From positions 930,001 to 994,000 of the forward strand of contig JAHLEZ010000002.1 in NCBI GenBank assembly GCA_020726505.1: a stretch of 64,000 nucleotides of DNA. The letters run 5' to 3'. This DNA comes from Leptodontidium sp. MPI-SDFR-AT-0119. Its lineage: Eukaryota > Ascomycota > Leotiomycetes > Helotiales > Leptodontidiaceae. A program made the position numbers and the translations under genes. Every line of letters begins with the position of its first letter. Position 1 is the stretch's first letter. Below the pieces are notes generated by a model, which was not told the origin of the DNA, searched no databases, and saw only the letters and a list, made by a program, of their open reading frames with translations. Below, piece after piece: positions 35,357 to 44,889 of the stretch.

Positions 35357-36057
35357 ATAGGAGTGTGTTCAGCCTTCTACCAAGTATCAATTAGTATCAA
35401 TTACTTCGGGGGGAAAGAGATGTCTAGAAGATTCATACATCTAAAAAATAACAGTAGACCGCACCCATACTTTTTTCGAGTGACGGCATCGAACATCTTA
35501 GTGTCTTGATTGTCTGCACATCGTTTTGGTGGCTGTGCTGACAGGGTCCTACTTGCTGTCAAAATTTGAGGGAAAACAGTTTGTAGCACCCAAATTCTGT
35601 ACAAATAGGATCTGTACTGTCTCTTTTTGAGCTTTCTTGATATGCTGCTTGGTCACTATTTTCATAAGTATTTATTTTACTTGGTTGTTTGGAAATACCG
35701 AAGCGAGAAGCGCACCCTTTTTGGCTCGCTTAGCAAATAGAGCAAAGGACACAGAGCAAAATTCCTAGAGTGTCTGCGAGTACACACGGGATGAAGCAGC
35801 ACATCGTAGCAATGGTCAAAAAATTATAGTGGATTGCATGGGTTGCAGAAACATTGTGCTAGAGAGGTAAATGAGGCTCGAGCCCTCGGCCCATAACACC
35901 ACCCTATCTGGGGCTGTAAGTCCCTGACAATCGAGAGAAACCCGTCCTGGCTAGCAAACAGTGATTGACTATGGAAATAATGAAACGGAAGAGTAGCAAG
36001 TCTTTCCGTGCTAATGCTTCGCATTATGCATTAGACAGCCTGGGTACTAGAAAGCAA
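35357..36057. other. Intergenic, between convergent genes
   Basis: 0.7 kb between the 3' ends of the bZIP-ankyrin gene and the repeat precursor gene. No gene seen. Confidence 0.55.
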
Positions 36058-36755
36058 CTAGGCCTTGAGGTGCGTGGCCTTGGAATGCCTAAAGCTGCTG
36101 TTAGGTGATGTGGAATGATGGGAATGATGTGGAATGATGGGAATGATGGGAATGATGGGAATGAAAGGTTTCGAGTGCAATGATCTTACATATCAATACC
36201 TCCCCATGCGCCATAAAGCTGTTCGGAGATCTCATCCACAGTCGTCGCAGGCTTCGCCTTGATATGTCTATTTAAGTTAAAAAGTGTTGTGGAAGGCCGT
36301 GTCGGTCGGAGCTTACTTGGCAATTCCTCCCCATGCACCATAAAGCTGGTCAGAGATCTCATCCACGGTTGTAATAGGCTTTACAGGCTTTGCCTTAGCG
36401 TGCCTAACGGAGATCAGAAGGAGGAAGGCAAGGCTGATTCAGGTGCATCTTACAAGTCAATGCCTTCCCATGCACCGTACAATTGCTCCGAAATTTCGTC
36501 CACGGTAGTCATAGGCTTAGCCTTGATGTGCTTAGCCTTGGTGTGAGGGAGAACGGAAATGCCGGTTCAGTCGTATCTTACATATCAATGCCATCCCATG
36601 CACCATACAACTGCTCCGAGATCTCATCAACACTGGTACCATGACCCCCTCAAGACTTTTGTCAGCAATTAGATCTCCGATATATTTCAAAACTAACCGT
36701 GAGGGGCTGACAATACACCGACTGCAATGAGGGCGAAAACGATGAAATGCTTCAT
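36058..36755 (-). CDS. Secreted multi-copy RiPP-like precursor, one repeat per exon
   Basis: The ATG at 36755 opens a clear signal peptide (MKHFIVFALIAVGVLSAP). Exons: 36755-36698, 36648-36582, 36536-36454, 36403-36317, 36267-36190 and 36088-36058. Exons 2-5 each carry one copy of a repeat with VDEIS[E/D]QLYGAW and then one of DGID, EGID, GGIA or GGID. Exons 3-5 prefix it with a Lys-rich spacer ([H/A]xKAKP). Exon 6 encodes only the spacer-like tail and the stop. Intron phases at 3/4, 4/5 and 5/6 agree. At 2/3, exon 3 is one base short for the canonical acceptor, so the joined frame breaks there. Each copy holds one Tyr and one Trp, suitable for UstYa-type oxidative cross-linking. Classical Kex2 KR sites are absent; only K-x-K occurs. 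Family role is inferred from architecture and five UstYa-like neighbours. Confidence 0.75.
36108..36163. repeat. GGAATGAT(G)-type minisatellite inside the last precursor intron
   Basis: Six imperfect tandem copies of a 9-11 base unit (TGGGAATGA and TGTGGAATGA variants). It lies within the intron between precursor exons 5 and 6, so it lengthens that intron without touching the coding sequence. Confidence 0.85.
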
Positions 36756-37314
36756 GTTGAAAGTTTTGGGGATGGATTATGGCCGAATGGATAAAAGAAT
36801 TACGTGTGGTCGTTCCGACGGTATCAAATCAAGAATGAAGGTTGTTGAACTTGTTGTCAAAGCAAGTTGCCGCATAGAAGTACCTGCAGGAGATGAGAGC
36901 ACCGAGACTCCTCTTGAGACACCATAATCTTTCAAACGACTATAAAATTACCTCAGATGTCATCAAATATCATGATGACAACGAGTGATAGTAAATTTAT
37001 GGTTCCACCAGTCATCCTTCAGCAGCAGTCAAGTGGCTTCGTGTGACAGCAGTGTCTGGAGGCTGACTGTTGACAAGAAGGCTTGTATACCCAACGTCAT
37101 CATCTCGAAAACTGCCGACAGGTTTGAGTAGTGCAGAGGTCATCACGTATCAAATACTTTTGAATGGATTAGATACTGGCTAAAGAATGTATAGCAAATT
37201 CTGTCCGTTGACTCTGCCCGATTCACCGCCTGAGAACGCCTTTTCTCCAGTCCAACGGCCAGTGTGTCCCTTTTACACTGCCGCCGCCCAGAAATTATCC
37301 CAAGATTCAAAGAC
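36756..37314. other. Divergent promoter region of precursor and first UstYa-like gene
   Basis: 559 bases between the diverging start codons of the precursor (36755) and the first UstYa-like gene (37315). Joint control is inferred from the layout. No defined motif is claimed. Confidence 0.45.
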
Positions 37315-38511
37315 ATGGCTGAAGGGGGATCTAGCAGAGGGACCAGCGAGACTTACACGGAAGATATCCAACTAGAAAAATGGGACAAGGACGATCCAAA
37401 ACTGAAAGAACAGAGGCGAGGTCTCCTCAATCCATCTTTCATCAGACCCATTCAAGCAAAAGAGAGATACTTCTCAAAGCATATTTTTGCTTTGTATCTC
37501 CTTAACCTACTTTTAGCAGCTACAGCCACAGTGATGTTCGTAAAGCTGCAAACTGAAAAGCTGCGCACAACACATTTCAGAACAACTTCCAGAGATCCAA
37601 GTCTTGGAATCTGGTGTAAGAGTATTCACAACCTCTGTTTTTTCATTCACTGATGAATCAAAAGCTCCGGCAAACGATGTAGTTGAATACCATACGGAGC
37701 ATTTCAGAGCGGCTCTCTTCAACAAAACCGAGTACATGGGATTCCCGGACGATGCCATAGACAAGAAGTAGTCTGATCTATACAACTGTAAGTCATACCA
37801 TGGTATTTTGTTCACTTGCTCACGGCCTCTAGTCGGAATAAGCAAGATCTCGGAAGAGGAAGCTAAAATGCTCCTGTCTCCAACGCTACCAATCCCAGGA
37901 ACAAACGAATACTTGATCCAATTCGACGTTTGGCATGAACTGCATTGCTTGAACGATTTACGCAAGATCATCTATCCTGAAAGGTTTCCAAATATGTCCC
38001 TGAACAACATCACTGTCAATGGTATTGTCAACAGAGAAAATGATATGTTCAGACATTGGGGTATGTTCATTTCAAGATGACATCGTTTCGTATGAACTGA
38101 CAGACTTTCACAGACCACTGCATCGACGCCCTCCGCCAGACGCTGATGTGCCATGCCGACATATCCCCAATTCCATTCCACGTCAATGTGCCAAAGTCCT
38201 CAGGCATCTTCCCCAGGCTTGCTACCACTCACACATGCCGCAATTTCACCAAGATTCAAGAGTGGTCCAAAGAGCATTCTGCGGGGGAATTCAAGTTTCT
38301 TCTGAACGAGGATGAAGCCCGGGAGACAACTGAGACTGCAGGTTTTGATCAAAGTCCGGAGGAGGACATCGAGTTCCTGTATGGGATGTTTCCTGGGAAT
38401 AAATTCTTCAGGCATTGGCGGGAGCACAATGTTTGTGATGTTGGAGAGATATGCCCCGATGAGGAGGATGCAGAGGAGGATGCAGAGGATATGATAGAGG
38501 AGCAGAAATAA
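37315..38511 (+). pseudogene. UstYa-like (DUF3328) oxidase 1, with an in-frame TAG
   Basis: DUF3328 proteins are membrane-anchored oxidases that cyclise fungal RiPP cores such as those of ustiloxins. Exons 37315-37615, 37683-37787, 37833-38060 and 38114-38511 agree in phase (344 codons). A cytosolic Glu/Lys-rich N-terminus precedes one membrane helix (HIFALYLLNLLLAATATVMF, about residues 51-70). Both family motifs are present: HELHC in exon 3, and HWDHC split across the exon 3/4 junction. A TAG at 37769-37771 (codon 130) interrupts the family-typical Ser-Asp-Leu-Tyr-Asn region, at a position where relatives usually carry Trp. An unusually acidic C-terminal extension (EEDAEEDAED) follows. Either a nonsense allele, a sequence error, or a site for RNA editing. 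Confidence 0.8.
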
Positions 38512-38806
38512 TTACACTTGGAACAGCACTCACTCGCATCTCGATAGTGAAGGGTTGCCTTGCGCGAGATACCGCGAGCCCCTGAGATGAATGAAGGAGA
38601 GACCTGGTTCAAGGGGGGGATTATACTTGCACTAGTCCCTTACGCTCCTTCTGTGTGTATTTTCGCTGGTAGCATTTAAATTTGTCGTATTGGGGGGATG
38701 GTGAACGTTCTTTCCCTACTTCACTATCGAATTACAGCATTGAAGGTAGAATGAAGCAACCGTTTCCGGAAATTTACTAAGTACAGTTCGCGCTTTCTAC
38801 AGTGCA

Positions 38807-39643
38807 TCACATCGCTTCATTTTCCTTCATCCATTCCACAATGGTGTCCCATTTCCGGCACTGATGTTCCACGCCCCATCCCCTTAAGGGACTCTCTAGA
38901 GGCACTCGAACCAAGTCCGGACCCTCCAATGCAATATCACCCGAACACTGTATCCCTTGGCGGATATAATCAAAACAATGCTCTGCGTGCCGCTTGGCAT
39001 TTTCTGTCATCATATACATCTCCCGCTCAGAGTCACCATCCTGGACACTTCCCACGAAATTCACGTAATGGGCTTGAATCTCCCTCAGGCAATGAAGCTG
39101 ATGGTAGAAAGAGACCATGTAAGAGTTCTCAACCTCAAGTACGTTTTTATTGGGAACGAGCCCAAACTTTTCCGGATTCTCGACGTGAATGAATCCAGCG
39201 AGTGCTAAAAAGGATATTAGCAACGAATTTTGAGAGTCATTTCGGGAACGAAAACTCACGTTTGATGAAAGAGTCCCAAGCGGCACCAACTTCGGATTCT
39301 GTTTGCAAGTTTTCGAATCTTGGATCACCTTAGAAGCTTCGAATTTCGTACCCAACTGTTCCAGTTGTTAGTTGCAATATACTTTTCGCTAATATTCCAA
39401 CTCACTTTGAGGAATCGGAGTCTTTAGCAGATTAACAGAGCCATGAGAAGCATATTGCTGATATCCAAGCAAAACTCCCTTAACTAACACCACAATAATC
39501 GTGCCCCAAAGCCCTTTTCCACTTCTGACTTTCGGTAAATGTCTCCTTCCTTCGCTGAAATTCATCTCGAGGATCTTCCGGGGAGACTTTTGTATATGAA
39601 TTGGGGAGAGAGGATGCTTGCTGTAATTAAAGATAGAAAACAT
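38807..39643 (-). pseudogene. UstYa-like (DUF3328) oxidase 2, with an in-frame TAA
   Basis: Exons 39643-39406, 39355-39260 and 39204-38807 agree in phase (244 codons). A membrane helix lies near residues 48-62 (LWGTIIVVLVKGVLLGY). Exon 2 carries the conserved RFENLQTESEVGAAWDSF block, which precedes the catalytic part in this family. Exon 3 has both motifs, HQLHC and HAEHC, and the C-terminal HQCRKWDTIVEWM element. A TAA at 39330-39332 (codon 88) lies between the membrane anchor and that block, and no GT-AG choice removes it while keeping phase. It converges on oxidase 1 (295 bases between their ends). Confidence 0.78.
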
Positions 39644-40195
39644 GGCAATGGTACTAAGTTTGAACAGTTTTTGCAGAGATTGTAGAATGCACTGGGCACC
39701 AGCGGAAGAAGTATCGACACATCAACACTACTCCCACTTGCACCAAACTCCCAGGATGGCGTATGCTATCTTGATTACTTAGCTGCGCATCATTTCTTAT
39801 TCTGGGGCAGCTGATGACCGGCTTCGTATGATTACTGTTACACGATGACACAGGTAGAGCCTGATCGAATAATCGGGGGAGCAAATTGATTACGGCCGTT
39901 TTTCATCCAATGTTAAATTAAGAAATGAACGTTTGCCGTGCAATAAGCAAATTTATTCACATCATTTTCGAGATGTAAAAGTCAACCAGGTAGGCCTGTG
40001 GATACGGTGAGCGAACGCTCGGAGGATTCTTTCGGTCTGTGTTGATTGCCTTTGGGAAAGTTCGCTTAGATCAGCGCATTTAAATACAGAATCAAACATC
40101 CACTCCAACAAAAGCAGTGGTGAATGGAACACCTTTTTGGTAAGATCCTCAAGTAAGCTCGCATATATAAATAAGCAAAATACAACTTCAGTGGA
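39644..40195. other. Intergenic within the UstYa-like cluster
   Basis: Upstream flank of oxidase 2 and 3' flank of oxidase 3. No gene seen. Confidence 0.55.
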
Positions 40196-41119
40196 TCACG
40201 CCAATGCATTCGGCGAACGCCAGTCTCCCGCCCCAACATTTTCATCCACAGGGAGACAATACTCCTTTTCCCAACTAAGAACATTTTCAAAATTCCTACA
40301 ATAATGCAATGTCTCTAAATCAATAGAAATCTTGCCATCAATCTCGTTGAAAAGTATAGGAGTCACATCTGCCCAGCAAGTGAACGCCCTCCTCAATCTC
40401 TCTAGGCAGAGATCCGTGCGGTGTATTATCTTGGCTTTCGAGCCACCAATCCCGGCTCGTGACTATCTGGATATCCGCGAGGGTAGTCTATACGATATGT
40501 CCGCTGTCGGAGAAAATCGAGGCAGTTTATCTGAAGGAAGACTTCCGGTACAGTGTAGATATTGTCGACGTTCTCTCCAGGTCTTTTCCAGTCGAAGTTT
40601 TTGGTGTGATTGAGCGTCTCCAGACGATTACTGGGAATTGTGATCATGCCATCTGTGAACGAATCAGTTCCAATGTATAGATGAAAGCAATTATGTGGGA
40701 AGTATGAACCGGGGATTGATACAGCCCATGCCTCCTCAACTTGAGGAGACGGTTTGTGCTTACCAACAAGAGGAGATCTTGGCTCCCATCTTGCTGGTTC
40801 AGTGAACATTCCCCATTTATATCTGATTGCTTCTAATGCTGGAGACCACGCAGACGTGGCGCGAACGCAATAGGAGTTATCCCTGGGCCAAACAAATGAT
40901 TGGACATCCAAAGTGACAGATGCTAAAAGAAGGAGGAGAGATATCAATCTCAAAAGGACTCGATGGTCTTGGAAGAAGTCACTGGAATCTCGCTTGGATA
41001 TTATGCTGAAAATGGCAGAGAAGCCCAGCTTGTCGAATTTCGAACAAGTACACACAGGAGGAGGAAAATAAAGCCTTTTAGATCACATAGGGGTGAGCGG
41101 TTCGGGATGATGACAGCAT
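40196..41119 (-). pseudogene. UstYa-like (DUF3328) protein 3, motif-degenerate and frame-broken
   Basis: Family membership shows in the single membrane helix (VLLRLISLLLLLASVTLDV), the PSPQVEEAW block, the FDW-KRPGENVDNIY segment with LDFLRQ, and the C-terminal WADVTPILF element. Both metal-binding-type HxxHC motifs are altered: the first reads LQINC, and the second is stretched to HRTDLC. Continuity from LVARKPR to the SKAKIIH segment needs a one-base frame change near 40430-40460, which no intron explains. The first exon (41119-41087, intron to 41028) is inferred, because the open frame upstream has no ATG. Probably a dead copy, or a non-oxidase family member if the break is an error. Confidence 0.65.
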
Positions 41120-41391
41120 GTATGCGCTCCCAATTACTGAACTAACACCTGAGTGTTGGGTGACTATGGGGCGAATTGCTGACAGTCTGTGTCACAAGAA
41201 CCTTACATGTCCCTAGGAAAGCCCGCGACTTGGGGAATTTGGCTGCTCATGACATCCATGCCCACCTGCTATGGGATTCCGGCAATCAAAGCTCGCCAAA
41301 TCTCAATATGCAATGGTCTCCAATCTCAGACACGACCTCCCCGTACGTGCAATTGTACCCTGCTAGAACGCCATGGTCGAGATGGATACGC

Positions 41392-42412
41392 ATGATACAA
41401 GTTGGAAGAGAATCGAAGGAGATAAATTACGAAGAAGTGCCCTTGAACAGCGGCGAGGATATAGAGGAAGAGGCTGATGTTCCCGATCTCGACAACCCAC
41501 CTCCAGCAAATTCAAAATCCGCCAGCGCGTTAACCGCAGGACTGCTCTGCTTCTCGTTAGCTGTGTTTCTGGTTTCCCTTGCGCTCAGGTTCTGCCCATT
41601 TTATGACACATTCGTCGAACATTCTTGCATGAAGCAATTATCTACGTACAGTCAGTACCAATGGAATAAACAGAAGCCTAGTGGTAACTAAAATTCGTTC
41701 TCAGGCCCGCTGCTGGATTACACTAAGCAGGAGTGGATTCAGTACGATGTTGACGACCTTCCCAGCAAATATCAAGGACCCTTAACAGATGATCGAAAAG
41801 AAGCATGGGATCAGCTCATTCTCTATAATGGTACATTGCCTATTCGGGATTTGCTGAAAGGGAAATAAATGCTTACATTTTAAAGAGGTGCATTTCGGAG
41901 TACCATATGGCAAACTCGAGAAGCTCAACAAATCCTCACCTAACAGCAACTTTCAGCAAGTGTCACCTAGCAAAGATGGTAGAGTGATAGCCCGTGCCGA
42001 AAGTAAGTTGAGAAGAACAAATTTCTTGATTTTATTATGCTGAATCTTCGTACTAGTGTTCCATCAACTCCACTGCGTCAGTATGCTTAGAGAGTACGTC
42101 TACCGAGAACCAGTGACATGGCCTATAGAGGGTGAAAACCTACTCTACCGCATCCACATGGACCACTGCATATTTGTACTGTTGGCGAATATCCAGTGTA
42201 TGAGCGATGTTACTCCAGTCATATTCATGGACGATCCTAGGGATTCTGAAGTTTGGCAACCGCATACTGCTCCTCACTTCTGCCGCAGGCATAATCTCTT
42301 GGAAGAGTGGAGCTTGAATAATTCGGTGGATGAAGTAATTGGGAATAGAGATGAGGTGGCAATGGGAAGTGGACATAGACGTTTGCATGGAACTTCGACG
42401 GAACAAACATAG
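41392..42412 (+). CDS. UstYa-like (DUF3328) oxidase 4, intact
   Basis: The only cluster copy that reads through cleanly. Exons 41392-41650, 41705-41830, 41886-42002 and 42057-42412 join in phase to 285 residues. A Glu/Asp-rich cytosolic N-terminus leads to a membrane helix (LTAGLLCFSLAVFLVSLALR, about residues 46-65). The family block RKEAWDQLILYN follows. Then come both catalytic motifs, HQLHC and HMDHC, with DVTPVIF and the terminal HNLLEEWSL. These motifs are needed for activity in characterised UstYa/UstYb enzymes (established knowledge). It diverges from copy 3 over 272 bases and converges on copy 5. An upstream in-frame ATG would only lengthen the cytosolic tail. Confidence 0.87.
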
Positions 42413-42526
42413 AACTGAACTGGTTTGAAATTGACCTCCATATTTCGAGAACACATAAAATGGCTGCAAATCCGTGTCGACCCGATCTTCGACTAAGTGG
42501 CTCTTATGATCTATATGCGAAGGATA

Positions 42527-43608
42527 TTAAGCATCCACTCCCCCAGTATCCCCAGTATCTTCATGTGCATCATAGTAACCAAAAAGGGCCTTGAAATCAT
42601 GAGACATCTTTCGCGCTGGAGCAGAATCCCCAGGTCTAGTCAACTGAACGAGCTTGTGAACATCAACAGCATGTTTCTGCTGCCAGTCCAGAATTGCATC
42701 AAAGCTCCGACATTTGTGCTGGATCTGGAAGTCAGGATGAGGATAGGAGAAAGCATCTGTCCAGAAATGTGTGTAGACGTCGACGTTGGCAGCACACATC
42801 AGATTCTCCATGATGTATGCAATGCAGTGTGTCAAGTGAAGTTTGTGCATCCCCGTTGTATTGGCAAAGCCACCTTGGTACTTCTCGCCGTAGTAGTAGT
42901 CGAACCAGACTTCTCTGGAGAATGTCAACTCTTGACAGGGCAAACACTGTGAGGTACATACCGGCGGATTGCATCTAAGCAATGTATCTGATGGAAGACG
43001 TCTATTCTGGCAGCATACATATCCGATCCGAGACCATATTATTCTGGCCATTTCACAGCTTTGTCAGGATCCTGACCCAAGGCGATCACTTCTTCCCGGC
43101 TGATCGCAAAGGGTCTTGGATCTTCTGCCACAAGCCAAGCTGCATCGACCTCATCACTGGGGTCTTGTCTCCATATGCTAGCAGGTCTATCGACAAGTGT
43201 TGCATTCATCCTCTTCGTGACAAATGGAATATCGATCTTGTCTAAAATTGGAGCTACGAACGGAATTTTAGCATCTTTCAAACATAGCATAACCGAGCAC
43301 GTACAGTACATAGATGTTTCCTTCAACAAGTGATTTGTCCCTTGAGAACCACTCAAGAAAGAGGAGCCCGTCAGAGTAAGCATTCATGTGGTAATAGAAA
43401 GACCCAGAATCGAAAGGTTCAATATCAGCCACGACCAGGAGTTTACCGTGGAGTGTTTGGGACCAGACCGTTGGCCACGATTTGGCTTTGAGCATTTTTC
43501 ACAAGTCCGAATGGTATTCAGATCAACGACCTCTAAATCATCCTGAGATGACCCACTCCTGAGGGGCGAATATTTGTGAGAAAAGGGCCGCGAGAAGAAT
43601 TGTAGCAT
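42527..43608 (-). pseudogene. UstYa-like (DUF3328) oxidase 5, with two in-frame stops
   Basis: Exons 43608-43305, 43253-42962 and 42914-42527 agree in phase (328 codons). The rest of the protein is classic for the family: membrane helix SWSWLILNLSILGLSITT, APILDKIDIPFV-like segment, WRQDPSDEVDAAW, motif HQIHC, EVWFDYYYGEKYQGGF, motif HLTHC, and VDVYTHFW with HKCRSFDAILDWQ. Two stops interrupt it in frame: TGA at 43384-43386 (codon 75, at the end of the membrane helix) and TAA at 43039-43041 (codon 173, before HQIHC). Strong conservation on both sides points to recent loss, or to sequence errors. Confidence 0.82.
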
Positions 43609-44054
43609 GGCGAATGATGAAAATTAAATTGACAATGACTGCATTTGAATCGATCGAACTTGAGGGCAACCAAACTCCAAGTCCCAATAGTTGTTGCCAT
43701 CTTATTTGGAAAGCCTGTGATTATGACCCACGAGGGAATGAGCATGAATGTCACACAAAGAAAATGTTGCTGACACCAGATTACGGTTACATCAACTTCG
43801 CTTGAAGTGTTGTTGAATGCGATCCCTTCCTCTCGGCTGTTCTTCGGCCAGCCCAAACGAGGCTGGCATTCAACCCCGCCATCTCCGTAGCCTTCCCCAT
43901 GATTGATCAACAACTTCACTCTCAAGACATTCACGTTCCAGAACATTACTCACTAGTCAAACCTCGCTCTACACCGCTCTAAAAGCGTGAGATAGACAAA
44001 GTGCCTTCACTTCGTGACCTTTTCCGCTCTTTCAGCGGCGACATCAAGCACAAC
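43609..44054. other. Divergent region at the right edge of the cluster
   Basis: 446 bases between UstYa-like copy 5 and the isoaspartate methyltransferase gene. It marks the border between the accessory cluster and housekeeping genes. No gene seen. Confidence 0.5.
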
Positions 44055-44889
44055 ATGGCATGGCGCTGCGGCGGCAGGACAAATGCTGAGTTGATCGAGA
44101 ACCTCTTCAAGAACAATCTGATTACAAGCTTCAGGGTTCGAGATGCTATGAGCAATGTATACATTCCCTGGCAAACCTGCTATACAGTTCTACTGGTGCT
44201 GATGAGCTGACGACCATAGGTTGATCGTGCCCATTACTGCCCAGACCCCAAATACGCATACGAAGACTCACCTCAAAGTATTGGTCATGCCGCCACGATA
44301 TCAGCGCCACATATGCACGCCTCAGCTGCCGAGTCACTCCTCCCATTCCTGAAGCCTGGCTGCAGAGTCCTAGACATCGGTTCCGGATCAGGCTACTTGA
44401 CTGCCGTATTAGCAGAACTCGCGAGTCCCCAGAAGGAGTCAAGTGGCAGTGCCGGGGTTGCGCGAGTAGTCGGACTGGAACATATCAAAGCTTTGAGGGA
44501 TATGGGAGAGAGAAATATGTTGAAGAGTGAGCGAGGAAAAGAGATGCTGAAGGATGGGAGAGTGAGTTTCGTTCTAGGTGACGGGCGGAAGGGATGGACG
44601 CAAGGCGAGGATGGAGACAAAGGCTGGGATGCTATCCATGTTGGGGCAGCCGCTGTCGAACTTCACCAGGAATTGGTAGACCAGCTGAGAAGTCCAGGCA
44701 GGCGAGTTCTTGCCGTTTAAAACAGTGGAGTTTAAGACTGATTGGATTGTCAGGATATTCATTCCCGTGGAGGACCCAAATGGCTCTGGTCAGTATATTT
44801 GGGTGGTTGACAAAGACGCTAATGGTATTGTGACGAAGAAGAAGACCTATGGGGTCAGATATGTTCCTTTAACGGACGCCCCAAGATAA
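44055..44889 (+). CDS. Protein-L-isoaspartate O-methyltransferase
   Basis: Cytosolic repair enzyme that uses S-adenosylmethionine to methylate L-isoaspartyl residues in aged proteins. Exons 44055-44156, 44220-44701 and 44754-44889 give 239 residues. Family landmarks: [30 protein letters not shown]-binding motif [19 protein letters not shown], motif [20 protein letters not shown], and the C-terminal [12 protein letters not shown]. Joining exon 2 (ending SPGR) to exon 3 (IFIPVEDP) in frame requires a GC donor (GCGAGT at 44702) with a CAG acceptor, a GC-AG intron. The ordinary GT nearby (CGA|GTTCTT) gives the wrong frame. Confidence 0.93.

Noticed and set aside
42915..42961. Apparent frame break in UstYa-like copy 5 after LDAIRR
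   Set aside because: Resolved by a 47-base GT-AG intron that joins to EVWFDYYYG in phase. Only the two stop codons remain as defects.
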